NCBI GenBank assembly: GCA_019459505.1 | Contig: JAIBEV010000107.1 | Coordinates: forward strand, 1 to 34,361 | Reading direction: 5' to 3' | Source of the DNA: Candidatus Paracaedibacteraceae bacterium | GTDB lineage: Bacteria; Pseudomonadota; Alphaproteobacteria; Paracaedibacterales; Paracaedibacteraceae | DNA length: 34,361 nt | In this document: positions 1 to 7,178 of the stretch, in pieces | How positions within the stretch are numbered: the first letter of the stretch is position 1 | Layout of the letters: every line of letters starts with the position of its first letter | The notes under the pieces: model-generated | What the model was told of the DNA's origin: nothing | Seen by the model: only the letters and a program-made list of their open reading frames with translations | Database searches by the model: none | Position numbers and translations under genes: made by a program

Positions 1-126
1 TGGATCGACGACTACAATGCAACTTATCTGCATTCAACACTTGGCTATACCCCACCTAATACATTTGAACAAAGATTTTTAACCCATAGCAAACAACACC
101 AGACTCTTTTAAAATTCGCTTGCTAA
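1..126 (+). CDS. IS3-family transposase (OrfB), C-terminal end only
   Basis: Frame 1 is open from the first base to a TAA at 124-126 and gives 41 residues. It contains the hallmark end of the IS3-type DDE integrase core: a WIDDYN stretch, then HSTLGYTPP and TFEQRF, matching the family pattern YN-x-x-R-x-H-x-x-LGY-x-x-P-x-x-FE. The start and the catalytic DDE residues lie to the left of the window. In this family OrfB is normally about 280 residues and joins and cuts the element ends. A matching terminal inverted repeat follows within 15 bases of the stop. The insertion borders the partition locus, so the IS marks one edge of the replicon region or a rearrangement point. Confidence 0.85.
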   Translation, partial: WIDDYNATYLHSTLGYTPPNTFEQRFLTHSKQHQTLLKFAC

Positions 127-130
127 ATAG

Positions 131-141
131 GGGGCAGTACA
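131..141 (-). repeat. Terminal inverted repeat of the IS3-family element (right end)
   Basis: Read on the minus strand this is TGTACTGCCCC, which begins with TG and resembles the TGTACTG ends typical of IS150-type IS3 elements. It lies just beyond the transposase stop, where the right end of such an element is expected. The partner repeat is outside the window, so the match between the two ends and any target-site duplication cannot be checked here. Confidence 0.6.
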
Positions 142-220
142 TGGCATCGTCAACTTAACAAAGAATCAAGATAGGAATAAAGCAAGGAAAAAATAGGGTT
201 CCTTATCTTTTTAAAGATAT

Positions 221-244
221 AATTTATCGCGGCCGCGATAAATT
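221..244. promoter_or_regulatory. 24-bp perfect palindrome next to parB; candidate parS centromere
   Basis: Each arm is aatttatcgcgg and is followed directly by its exact reverse complement, with no spacer. The centre is an eight-base GC core (gcggccgc) in very AT-rich DNA. The last base is shared with the parB stop codon. In type Ia partition systems (P1, F) the ParB-binding centromere lies just downstream of parB, which is this position. A spacer-free palindrome makes a poor transcription terminator, although a cruciform or terminator role is possible. A weaker hairpin (tatcttt-tt-aaagata, 204-219) sits beside it. The centromere role is inferred from position and symmetry. Confidence 0.5.
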
Positions 245-1059
245 CATTTAAAATCTAAATCTTCTATTCTACTTATTACTTTTTTCAAGCATTCTTTTAA
301 ATGGTCTCTCTGCAATTTACTAAGACTCAAAATAGCTTTATCTTGAACAATAAAATTATTAGATTTGACGTTAATTCTTAACACACTTTTAGAAGCTATT
401 TTTTCAGATGTAGAACGTATACCTAATAATGCCTCCATATCTTCGATGGAGTGACACTTAAGGAGTTTTCTAAGGATTTCTCTAGTTTTTATATTGTTTT
501 GGATTAAATACTTTTTAATAGTATCAGGAAGTTTTGAATAAGCTAAATGGTCAGATATAGTAGGTTGAGTTTTTCCTAATTTTTGCGCAAGCTTAGAAAT
601 ATCGCCCCATCCCGCTTTAGCTAATAAGGAGCTTAAGCTATCACCAAACTCTACAGGATGTAAATCTGTCCTTTGAATATTTTCAATTAGAGCTATTTCT
701 TCTGCTTTTTCAATATTATCAATAATAATGCAGGGAACTTTTTCCAGCCCAATTAACTTTGCCGCCCTTAATCTTCTTTCTCCGCTTATAACCTCAAACT
801 TTCCATCTTGAATTTTTAGTACAGTTAGGGGGTTTTGAATGCCATGCTCTCTTATAGTAGATGCAAGTTCATTAATTTCATTTTCATTAAAATACTTTCT
901 AGCCTGATTTTTAAAAGGGACAAGCTTATTTATATCTAAAAAATAATATTCTCCTACAAAGTTTTCCATTCCTAAACTAGAACGACCTGTATTTTGAAAA
1001 TCTGGAGAAGCTAATTTCTCTAAAGATTTTGGAGCAGCTTTATAGTTAATCTTTCTCAT
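244..1059 (-). CDS. parB: ParB-family partition protein
   Basis: ParB binds the plasmid centromere and, with ParA, moves plasmid copies to daughter cells. The 271-residue protein shows the ParB/sulfiredoxin-type domain with GERRLRA at residues 93-99 (the CTP-binding/arginine box) and ENIQRTDL at 126-133. A helix-turn-helix follows at about 154-176 (KLAQKLGKTQPTISDHLAYS). The C-terminal 90 residues are diverged and probably dimerise. The ATG overlaps the parA stop by one base (TAATG), so the two are translationally coupled as parA-parB. A 24-bp palindrome at the 3' end is the candidate binding site. Length is close to that of typical plasmid ParB proteins. Family assignment is firm; the site specificity is inferred. 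Confidence 0.93.
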   Translation of the reverse strand: MRKINYKAAPKSLEKLASPDFQNTGRSSLGMENFVGEYYFLDINKLVPFKNQARKYFNENEINELASTIREHGIQNPLTVLKIQDGKFEVISGERRLRAAKLIGLEKVPCIIIDNIEKAEEIALIENIQRTDLHPVEFGDSLSSLLAKAGWGDISKLAQKLGKTQPTISDHLAYSKLPDTIKKYLIQNNIKTREILRKLLKCHSIEDMEALLGIRSTSEKIASKSVLRINVKSNNFIVQDKAILSLSKLQRDHLKECLKKVISRIEDLDFK

Positions 1060-2063
1060 TATGCAATCTTTTCGTCAATGTTTAGGGATAGTTGTAATCT
1101 ATTTAGAATAGCGGGAATTAAATCCTTGGTATCTTCTAATGCCAAAGAGTTTGCTCTGGCAAAAAACGCTAGTGGCAAAGATTGTTTCGCTGAAGTTGGT
1201 ATATCTTCACTTTTCCTGAAAGCAAAATCAGTCATCATAAACTGAGAATAAAACTGTCGAAGAACAGTCATAGCTTCAGCGGAGTTTGTAGATCTGTCTT
1301 CATATTTATTGGGAACAATTAAAATTTCAGGAAGCTCCATTCTCATAACAGAAAAGAAAACGGTCATATCCTCCATAAGCATTTTTAAGCCATTCAAGCT
1401 GTATGGTTGAGTTTCACAAATAATCGATATTAAGTCAGAACAGACTAATATGTTTCTATTTAATAGGCTTATTGTCGGATTAGAATCAAAAATAATAAAA
1501 TCGTATTTTCCCCTTAAATTTTCTAATTGTCTCAGTAATATTTCCTCTCTTTTTGTTGAGTTACTTAAAACAACTTCTAAGCGTGTAAGAGAAAGGTTTG
1601 AGGGAATGCAATTCAAACCGGGAAAAATATTTACTATTGCTTCATCAATGGTAATTTTTGATTGTACTACATCAAATAGGGTGGGGAAATTATGATTGTT
1701 ATCAAATCCTAATGATGTTGAAAGATGACCTTGAGGGTCAGCATCAATTACTAAAACATTATATCCCATTAAGGCTAAGTGAGTAGAAACTTGATAGCAA
1801 ATACTTGTTTTACCTGTACCACCCTTAAAATTATAAAAACTCAGAACCAAGTCATTATTTTTAAGTTCTTTTAAAACAACATATTCTTGAAAAAATTTTC
1901 TTATTTCGCCAATCGGATACCTAACATTCCGAGAGTTTTCATGTGCTTTAGGTAAAGCCTGCACATTATTTTTTGTAATCCATCTATTGACTGTAGAAAG
2001 GTTTACCCCAGCCAAAATTGAGATCATTTTTTGTGTAATACCTATTGATGAAAAACTATTCAT
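1059..2063 (-). CDS. parA: ParA-family partition ATPase with N-terminal HTH (type Ia)
   Basis: This is a Walker-type ATPase that positions plasmids on the nucleoid. The deviant Walker A motif KGGTGKT lies at about residues 80-86 and is followed by VLVIDADPQG. A helix-turn-helix or MerR-like segment occupies about residues 7-31 (ITQKMISILAGVNLSTVNRW). The N-terminal DNA-binding domain and the length of about 334 residues place it with type Ia ParA proteins, which also repress their own operon. An in-frame ATG exists 15 bases upstream at 2078, but only the ATG at 2063 has a well-spaced Shine-Dalgarno (GGAG, 9 bases away), so 2063 was chosen. An 11-bp inverted repeat upstream is a candidate operator. 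It is the first gene of the leftward parAB operon. Confidence 0.93.
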   Translation of the reverse strand: MNSFSSIGITQKMISILAGVNLSTVNRWITKNNVQALPKAHENSRNVRYPIGEIRKFFQEYVVLKELKNNDLVLSFYNFKGGTGKTSICYQVSTHLALMGYNVLVIDADPQGHLSTSLGFDNNHNFPTLFDVVQSKITIDEAIVNIFPGLNCIPSNLSLTRLEVVLSNSTKREEILLRQLENLRGKYDFIIFDSNPTISLLNRNILVCSDLISIICETQPYSLNGLKMLMEDMTVFFSVMRMELPEILIVPNKYEDRSTNSAEAMTVLRQFYSQFMMTDFAFRKSEDIPTSAKQSLPLAFFARANSLALEDTKDLIPAILNRLQLSLNIDEKIA

Positions 2064-2110
2064 TATAACAATCTCCATTTATTTAATAAAAACATAACTC
2101 CTGAGCTTGT

Positions 2111-2147
2111 GCAATCTATTTATTAAAATCTTGCGAAAATAGATTGC
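2111..2147. promoter_or_regulatory. Inverted repeat upstream of parA; candidate ParA operator
   Basis: Perfect 11-bp arms, gcaatctattt (2111-2121) and aaatagattgc (2137-2147), are separated by 15 bases. The dyad lies about 50-85 bases upstream of the parA start. Type Ia ParA proteins with an N-terminal HTH repress their own promoter through an inverted repeat in this position, so an autoregulatory operator is the simplest reading. A replication-origin element is the alternative, because the same gap leads into rep. Confidence 0.45.
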
Positions 2148-2157
2148 TTTGCTTTTT

Positions 2158-2373
2158 TAAGAATGATAAATATTATTATGGGACATACTAAAAGTTGATT
2201 TTTTAGGGCATTCACTTATTAGTCAAAGATTATTGGATAAGGATGAGAAATTTAATGGCGAAGATGCCTATACTATAAATAAAAACCTTCTGTTGGCGCA
2301 GAAGGTTTTAAAAGCACATGAGCTTAACGGTCAGCTCTATTTCTTATTTGATATTAGTACTACTCATACTTAA
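2158..2373 (+). other. Unassigned open stretch in the parA-rep gap
   Basis: The gap between parA and rep (2064-2430) holds no clear gene. One plus-strand frame is open for about 70 codons and ends at the TAA at 2371-2373. It has no ATG, only a possible TTG start giving about 46 residues, and I recognise no family in it. It may be a worn gene end, rep leader RNA, or chance. No tandem iterons are visible in the gap by eye, so the origin of replication is not located, although this is the most likely region for it. A strong hairpin lies inside the stretch. Confidence 0.25.
2282..2309. terminator. Strong hairpin in the rep leader (terminator-like)
   Basis: Perfect 11-bp arms, aaaaccttctg and cagaaggtttt, enclose the six-base loop ttggcg. 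The A-rich base, GC-containing top and T-rich exit on both strands are typical of a bidirectional intrinsic terminator. On the minus strand the stem is followed by T-rich DNA. It sits about 120 bases upstream of the rep start. It could stop transcription entering rep, attenuate the rep leader, or end a short antisense RNA that controls copy number. The structure is seen; its role is inferred. Confidence 0.5.
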
Positions 2374-2430
2374 TGTCAAATGATTGTTATTGTTCATGTG
2401 CCAAATAAACAATTAAAAGGAAAACTGCAC

Positions 2431-3525
2431 ATGACAAAATCGAAAGCGTTGCTTACTGGCGATAAATGCCTCGTCATGCAACCTGAACTTATAAAGGCTG
2501 TTGGAAAATCTGCAGCTCTCTTATTACAACAAATTCATTACTGGATAGAAAATCCCAAAATAACAGGCAAGTTTTATCAAGAAAAGAAATGGATAGCTAA
2601 TTCTTACGAGTGCTGGTCCACAGATCTAAAAATTATATCGTCTAGTACTATTAAGAGAGCCGTAAAAAACTTAAAAGATTTAGGTATTTTATTGGTCGAA
2701 AAACTTTCTTCCTTCAAGAGTAATCGGACAAATTGGTATACCATCAATTATGAGCGCATTGCTGAAATAATCCATACCCATGATATTTCTTTACCAGCTA
2801 ATGAAGCAACTTCAGATCAAGATACTTTTGACCTTAATAGGGCCAATTTGACCTCATCATCGGATCAAAATGACCCAATGTATATAGATAAGAAAACAAA
2901 AAAAGAAATTTTAATAAATCAATTAAACTCTAATAAATCAAAAGATGGGGCTGCTAAAAAAGAAACTTTTAAAAAACCAATTGCTCAACAATTGTTAGAT
3001 ACTTGGAATGAGATCATTAATCCAGAGATTCACTGTGAGCTTACAAAAAATAGAGCCCGATTTTTAATAGCAGCTTTCAAGCATAAGTTTCATAATGATT
3101 TCCAAAAATGGAAAGAATACTGCATAAACTTAACGTCAAGTGACTACCTGATGGGAAAACTTAGAATTGGCTATAAAATAGTTCTCGATACCGCCATAAA
3201 ATTTGATTTCATTCAAAGAGTTTTTGAGAAACAATTCGGGATTAAAGGGCAGGAAAAATGCCTTGTAACAGATAATGCTATTCTCATAGAGATAGACAAT
3301 TCTTCCTCTCCAGAAAACGTTAAAGAAATTAAGCGCGAGATTTTCAAAGCTGTTGGAAAGGAAATCTTTATTTCTTGGTTTAAAGATACTCCTATAAAGC
3401 TTTCCTCTACATCAATTGAAATAGAAGCTCCTAATGCTTTTAAAAGAGATTGGATATCCCGGAATTACTCTAATATTTTACAGAATTTAATGGGAGAAAG
3501 GTATAGGGTTTTTATTATTTCCTAG
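2431..3525 (+). CDS. Plasmid replication initiator with DnaA domain I-like C-terminus
   Basis: The N-terminal half (about residues 1-125) looks like a plasmid Rep winged-helix region, with ALLLQQIHYWIEN followed by STIKRAVKNLKDLGILLVEK. The middle is polar and Lys/Asn-rich. The last 80 residues resemble DnaA domain I (helicase-loading domain): WFKDTPIKL, then IEIEAPNAFKRDWISRNY. DnaA-N-like domains are known on replication proteins of rickettsial plasmids. The start at 2431 has an AAGGA about 10 bases upstream. An in-frame ATG at 2380 would add 17 residues but has no ribosome site. The gene is divergent from parAB, as usual for a plasmid replicon. Function as the initiator is well supported by context, less so by motif. 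Confidence 0.75.
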   Translation: MTKSKALLTGDKCLVMQPELIKAVGKSAALLLQQIHYWIENPKITGKFYQEKKWIANSYECWSTDLKIISSSTIKRAVKNLKDLGILLVEKLSSFKSNRTNWYTINYERIAEIIHTHDISLPANEATSDQDTFDLNRANLTSSSDQNDPMYIDKKTKKEILINQLNSNKSKDGAAKKETFKKPIAQQLLDTWNEIINPEIHCELTKNRARFLIAAFKHKFHNDFQKWKEYCINLTSSDYLMGKLRIGYKIVLDTAIKFDFIQRVFEKQFGIKGQEKCLVTDNAILIEIDNSSSPENVKEIKREIFKAVGKEIFISWFKDTPIKLSSTSIEIEAPNAFKRDWISRNYSNILQNLMGERYRVFIIS

Positions 3526-3651
3526 AATTCTATTAAAGCCTATGTGTTTTAATACAGGGGGTAATATATAGTTAACCAATTAAAATATATTATTAGAATT
3601 AAGCCATTTCTGTTATTACAGTGTATATTTCTATAAAAAAAGGAAGAAGCT

Positions 3652-5295
3652 GTGTTCCTTCTCGGGTATTTAAGAAAATTTCATCTAGGGCTTATGCTTA
3701 TTATCCTTGCCCTTACTTCTTCTTTTCTCGTCTATAAAAGATACTTACAGGAATCAAAGTATGTTTCTGACTTAATCTTTAAAGAAGTTGAGTCCATTGT
3801 TTTAGAAAATGAAAATCTCCTTCAGTATCTCTCTTCTACATTAAAGAGGAATGGAAGTTTCAAAGATCCTTATATTCTTAATATTATTAAAGATACCCAT
3901 CAGCTCAGTTATAAATCTCTTGCAAGTTCTTATATTAGTTGGGCCGATAAAGACGGCATTATAAAAGTGAGCGGGAAGGGGGGAGTCCTTGAGAATGGCA
4001 CCCTTAAAATAGATCACAGATCATATTTTAATTCTGCTTTGGAAGATCCTGAGAGATTGAAAATATCTCCTGTAGAAAGGTCAATTTTTAGTAATAAATT
4101 AGTTATTCCGACTGTTTTAGGCGTAGAAGACCAGGGAACAGTTAAGGGTTTTCTAGTATTAGGTTTAGCCTATAATGAGCTCCTGACTTTTATTAAAAAA
4201 GCGATCAGAAATGAAAGTTTTGAGTTCATAATCTCGATCGATAATCAGCTTTTTGTGAAATCAAACGACCAACAAGAGGAAGGGCACTTAAATAACTTCT
4301 TTCGTAAAAAATTTATAAAAGATAATCAACGACAGATGGAAGTTACATTATCTCTTAAACCTAAAGAATTACTATGGTGGATTATCGCTGAAAATACAAT
4401 TTTTCTGCCCTTATATCTCTTCCTGTTTTTATTAGGTATTCAAGTCAGCACATATAGAACGTTGGTTTTGGATGTGAAAAGGGCTTTGAATGGATGGAGT
4501 TTTCAAAAAGAAAAAGAGGCTTCTTCAATTATTAGCTTAGATAGTTTGAAGGCAGATATTTTAGCTTTCGAAAAAGAGAAGAGGGAGGAGAGTAAGCGTT
4601 TGGACATGCTGTCGTCGAGCATTAAATACGCTTTAATTTCTGTCGAAGAAAAAGAAAAATACTATCATAATTATCAATTTAACATTTCAAGTAACCTTAA
4701 ATTGATAGCTGATAAACTGTCTAACCTTCAATCGGATGAGAATAAGGAAGGTAAAATTACGGATTCTTTAATCCAGGACATTGAGAGAATTATGAATAAT
4801 GATTGGCTCCAAGAAAAAGAATTTCCCCTTAACATCGGTTATTTAATAGAGGAGTGTCTTACATTTCATTTAAAGTCTATAAGAGAATTAGGCGTTATAG
4901 TAAGAAAAAACATTAAAATTAAAGAATTGTTTTTTACTGGCAAGTACGATGTGATTAAAGGGATTCTCCTTTCTGTGCTGGGGTATGCAGCCTCTAGAAT
5001 GCGCTCTAATGGCGAAATACATATTTTTTCGGAAACAATTAGAATTGAGGATACTAAGCATATTAAACTTATAATTAGACATACAAGAGCTATTAAACCG
5101 GATAATCTATTCAAATCTCATAATGAGAGTTTGCCTGATCTGATAGAGAGAGCAAAGAAAGTTAAAAATTTAAAATTCACTTATGAATATAAGGAGGAAT
5201 TGCACGGAACATTTACTTTCATATTTATAGAACCCGTTGTTAAAAATGGCTTTTTTGATGTTAATAATCCACGCTATCGAACGGGCATGAGATAA
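3652..5295 (+). CDS. Membrane sensor with periplasmic Cache domain and degenerate histidine-kinase-like end
   Basis: The GTG start is preceded by AAGGAAG at good spacing. The 547-residue protein has a transmembrane helix at about 9-28, a periplasmic region at about 35-235 and a second helix at about 241-264. The periplasmic part carries Cache/PDC-type features: WADKDGIIKVSG, then DHRSYFNSALEDP, then ISPVERS, then GFLVLGLAY. The cytoplasmic part begins with a charged coiled-coil-like linker and continues into a layout like a kinase dimerisation plus ATPase region (about 330-530). I do not find a phospho-accepting His in an H-box or clear N, G1 and G2 ATP-binding boxes, so it may be inactive. 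No response regulator is adjacent. It might sense a small ligand such as an amino or organic acid, but the ligand is unknown. Confidence 0.6.
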   Translation: MFLLGYLRKFHLGLMLIILALTSSFLVYKRYLQESKYVSDLIFKEVESIVLENENLLQYLSSTLKRNGSFKDPYILNIIKDTHQLSYKSLASSYISWADKDGIIKVSGKGGVLENGTLKIDHRSYFNSALEDPERLKISPVERSIFSNKLVIPTVLGVEDQGTVKGFLVLGLAYNELLTFIKKAIRNESFEFIISIDNQLFVKSNDQQEEGHLNNFFRKKFIKDNQRQMEVTLSLKPKELLWWIIAENTIFLPLYLFLFLLGIQVSTYRTLVLDVKRALNGWSFQKEKEASSIISLDSLKADILAFEKEKREESKRLDMLSSSIKYALISVEEKEKYYHNYQFNISSNLKLIADKLSNLQSDENKEGKITDSLIQDIERIMNNDWLQEKEFPLNIGYLIEECLTFHLKSIRELGVIVRKNIKIKELFFTGKYDVIKGILLSVLGYAASRMRSNGEIHIFSETIRIEDTKHIKLIIRHTRAIKPDNLFKSHNESLPDLIERAKKVKNLKFTYEYKEELHGTFTFIFIEPVVKNGFFDVNNPRYRTGMR

Positions 5296-5381
5296 ATATT
5301 TTGGCTAAAGAAGAGAGAGAAAAGAGCGGTTTAAATGACTTATAATCTAATAAATTAGAGGTTAACTAAGCCGCCCCATTC

Positions 5382-6227
5382 TTAATGAGGAATATTTTTT
5401 AATTTATCCATTACATAAGTTGGAGTATAGGAGGAATTAGAACTATATACATCTGATTTTAAGAGAGCAGTTTTGTGTGTTCCTGAGATTCCAGATAAGA
5501 CAAGTAAAGAATCAATTCCAAAAAGGTTAGCCGCTTGTATATCTGTTTCTAAGGTATCCCCTATCATTATAGATGTACTTTTATCTATTATTAGATCTGG
5601 GTACTGCTGCTGTACAAACTCAAATATTTGAGGGTTTGGTTTACCCCACAGATGAACAATTCCCCCGCCTTGTTTAATAAGATCTGCAAAATAACCTGCG
5701 CAATAGCGCATCTCCTTACCATACATTGCGTTTATATCTGGGTTAGCACAAAAAGTAGGAACTTTCTGTTGAGAAATTTTGTCTGTGAGTGCCATATACT
5801 GTCCAAGATCTTCATTTTCTTCAGCAAATAATGTTAAGAGGACTCTGTCGGCTTCTTCAATTTTTGTTGTTAAAGGGAGGGAAATCCCCTTGAGAATATC
5901 TTTATTAACATGAGCTCCTAAATGGTAATACTTAAATTTCTGTTGTTCAGCTTTACTAAGTTCAAATTGGGCGAGATCACCAGAGGTAATAACTTTGAAA
6001 GGTCTGGTTATACCAAATTGTTTTAACTTCTCTATCGAAAGAAGAGAAGGGCGAGGGTTATTGGAAATAAATATAATATTTTTTCTAGAGTCTAAAGAGT
6101 TAATAAAATCAACTGCTTCTGGATAAGGGGACTTTCCATCATACATAACGCCGACGATATCAACAAAAAAAGTGTCATACTTTGAGTGAATGTCTGTCCA
6201 GTCACTTTGAATTATTTGAGTACTCAT
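5382..6227 (-). CDS. HAD-superfamily class IIA hydrolase (hyp4/TIGR01459-like)
   Basis: This is a probable sugar- or nucleotide-phosphate phosphatase. Motif I is FVDIVGVMYDG with the nucleophilic Asp at residue 23. The second Asp of the usual DxD is Val here. A non-Asp residue at this position also occurs in the TIGR01459 subgroup (DxWGVxHDG), so this does not by itself mean loss of activity. Motif II is FISNNP, motif III is WGKPNPQIF, and motif IV is MIGDTLETDIQAANLFGI, typical of class IIA caps. The start at 6227 has AGGAAG four bases upstream. A longer reading from 6296 would add a hydrophobic N-terminus overlapping the upstream gene and has no better ribosome site. It follows the XRE gene by 25 bases, probably in one operon. 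Its substrate and its link to conjugation are unknown. Confidence 0.8.
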   Translation of the reverse strand: MSTQIIQSDWTDIHSKYDTFFVDIVGVMYDGKSPYPEAVDFINSLDSRKNIIFISNNPRPSLLSIEKLKQFGITRPFKVITSGDLAQFELSKAEQQKFKYYHLGAHVNKDILKGISLPLTTKIEEADRVLLTLFAEENEDLGQYMALTDKISQQKVPTFCANPDINAMYGKEMRYCAGYFADLIKQGGGIVHLWGKPNPQIFEFVQQQYPDLIIDKSTSIMIGDTLETDIQAANLFGIDSLLVLSGISGTHKTALLKSDVYSSNSSYTPTYVMDKLKNIPH

Positions 6228-6252
6228 AGCACTTCCTATAACCATAAAAATG

Positions 6253-6690
6253 CTAAGAAAAATGGTTCTTAACAACCCAGCTAATAAAATCATCATCTAA
6301 TTCCTTCTTCTTATTTTCAAAGGCATAAACATAACAACTTCGCACCATACCGATAATGTCATCGAGAGTCGGAATAATTTCTTGTTTGATGAGTTCATTT
6401 TCAATTTTATTCAGTACAATAAGAAAGAAGAAACGGTCCCATTCAATATGATGATATTGATCAAGGTCAAGATTTTCTTTAATCAAATCAACATCAATTA
6501 TTTCAGCAGGACTGCATTCAAGCGCTGTTGAAATAGCATTAATATGCTCTAAAGGAACATTTTTTGTCCTTCCATAGACGATGTTTTGTATATAGTTTCT
6601 CTTTAATCCAGCTTTCCTTTCAATTGCTGCCATAGACAAACGGCTTTCAGAAAGCTTTTTCTTTAAATTTTCAACACGTAGTAAATTCAT
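6253..6690 (-). CDS. XRE-family transcriptional regulator (HTH_3)
   Basis: The 145-residue protein has a Cro/CI-type helix-turn-helix at about residues 18-41 (LSMAAIERKAGLKRNYIQNI), then EHINAISTALECSPAEII, the usual end of an HTH_3 domain. The C-terminal 70 residues are acidic and helical and could dimerise or bind a ligand. The gene is divergent from the transfer operon. The space between them holds two similar dyads of the form GACATA-N5-TATGT, one only 13 bases from its ATG. Self-repression, and possibly control of traL onward, is the natural inference. The HAD gene follows in the same direction. Confidence 0.8.
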   Translation of the reverse strand: MNLLRVENLKKKLSESRLSMAAIERKAGLKRNYIQNIVYGRTKNVPLEHINAISTALECSPAEIIDVDLIKENLDLDQYHHIEWDRFFFLIVLNKIENELIKQEIIPTLDDIIGMVRSCYVYAFENKKKELDDDFISWVVKNHFS

Positions 6691-6702
6691 TAATCACCGA
6701 TT

Positions 6703-6719
6703 GACATACATAATATGTT
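6703..6719. promoter_or_regulatory. Operator-like dyad O1 (XRE-proximal)
   Basis: The half-sites gacata and tatgt are spaced by five bases, the same pattern as the fuller dyad centred 42 bp away. It lies immediately upstream of the XRE start, so bound protein would block that gene. A TTGACA hexamer overlaps the left half-site on the plus strand. Confidence 0.5.
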
Positions 6720-6742
6720 TATATAAAGTATATTTTATAATT

Positions 6743-6763
6743 ATGACATATATCGTATGTCAT
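6743..6763. promoter_or_regulatory. Operator-like dyad O2 (tra-proximal)
   Basis: Perfect 8-bp arms atgacata and tatgtcat flank tatcg. The GACATA-N5-TATGTC core matches O1. A TATAAT hexamer (6736-6741, plus strand) lies just beside it. Centre-to-centre distance to O1 is 42 bp, which is four helical turns and would place two bound dimers on the same face of the DNA. Confidence 0.55.
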
Positions 6764-6799
6764 ATTAAAAGCCTTAATTTTTTGTGATTGTGGTGCATT

Positions 6800-6818
6800 C
6801 GGTTGAAAAGATCAACCG
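6800..6818. promoter_or_regulatory. Small hairpin in the tra operon leader
   Basis: Seven-base arms cggttga and tcaaccg enclose a five-base loop (aaaga). It lies about 60-80 bases upstream of traL with no T-tract after it on the plus strand, so it is not a good intrinsic terminator. It could be a leader RNA structure, such as a target for a ProQ/FinO-type RNA-binding protein, or a DNA dyad. Confidence 0.3.
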
Positions 6819-6878
6819 CTGATTAAAAACAACTTCTAAGAGAAATATATATTAGATTATTTAAGGTTTAGAAAAAGA

Positions 6879-7178
6879 ATGAATATTAAAGAACACCGTA
6901 TCTATAAATACATGTCTGAACCTATTCGGATTGCGGGACTTACTTTAGATGAATTATTTATCTTAATTGGGTCAATCTTCCTTTTTATTGTTTTGGAAAC
7001 TCTTTTCTATAAGCTCTTCTTCTTAATGATGGGCACGGTTGGCGTTTTTGTTTTAAAGCGGATCAAGAAAATTGCTATTGGCTTTTCCCTCCTGTCTTTT
7101 CTGCACTGGAAATATGGGGTCAGGTTAGGGCTGCCGAAGCAATTTCCTGAATCCTGGAAACGGTTTTGGTTGCCATGA
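6879..7178 (+). CDS. traL: F-type T4SS protein TraL
   Basis: TraL is a small inner-membrane protein needed for F-pilus assembly. The 99-residue product shows the family N-terminus (IYKYMSEPIRIAGLTLDEL), two hydrophobic segments at about 25-65, then FLHWKYGVRLGLP and a Trp-rich end. Length matches F TraL (about 91 residues). It is the first gene of the transfer operon and overlaps traE by four bases (ATGA). The first-gene position fits the F order, apart from the pilin gene having moved downstream. It is presumably expressed from the regulated region upstream. Confidence 0.9.
   Translation: MNIKEHRIYKYMSEPIRIAGLTLDELFILIGSIFLFIVLETLFYKLFFLMMGTVGVFVLKRIKKIAIGFSLLSFLHWKYGVRLGLPKQFPESWKRFWLP

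Noticed and set aside
2064-2430. Iterons of a replication origin
   Set aside because: No tandem direct repeats could be found by eye in this gap; only inverted repeats are present.
3523-3532. 10-bp palindrome tagaattcta at the end of rep
   Set aside because: Too short and AT-rich to be meaningful; no T-tract follows.
5324-5371. Possible bidirectional terminator between the sensor and HAD genes
   Set aside because: The best stem pairs only with G-T mismatches and a long loop; not convincing.
5382-6296. A signal peptide on the HAD protein from the ATG at 6296
   Set aside because: The extra hydrophobic residues overlap the XRE gene, and the ATG at 6227 has a strong ribosome site; HAD-IIA proteins are cytoplasmic.
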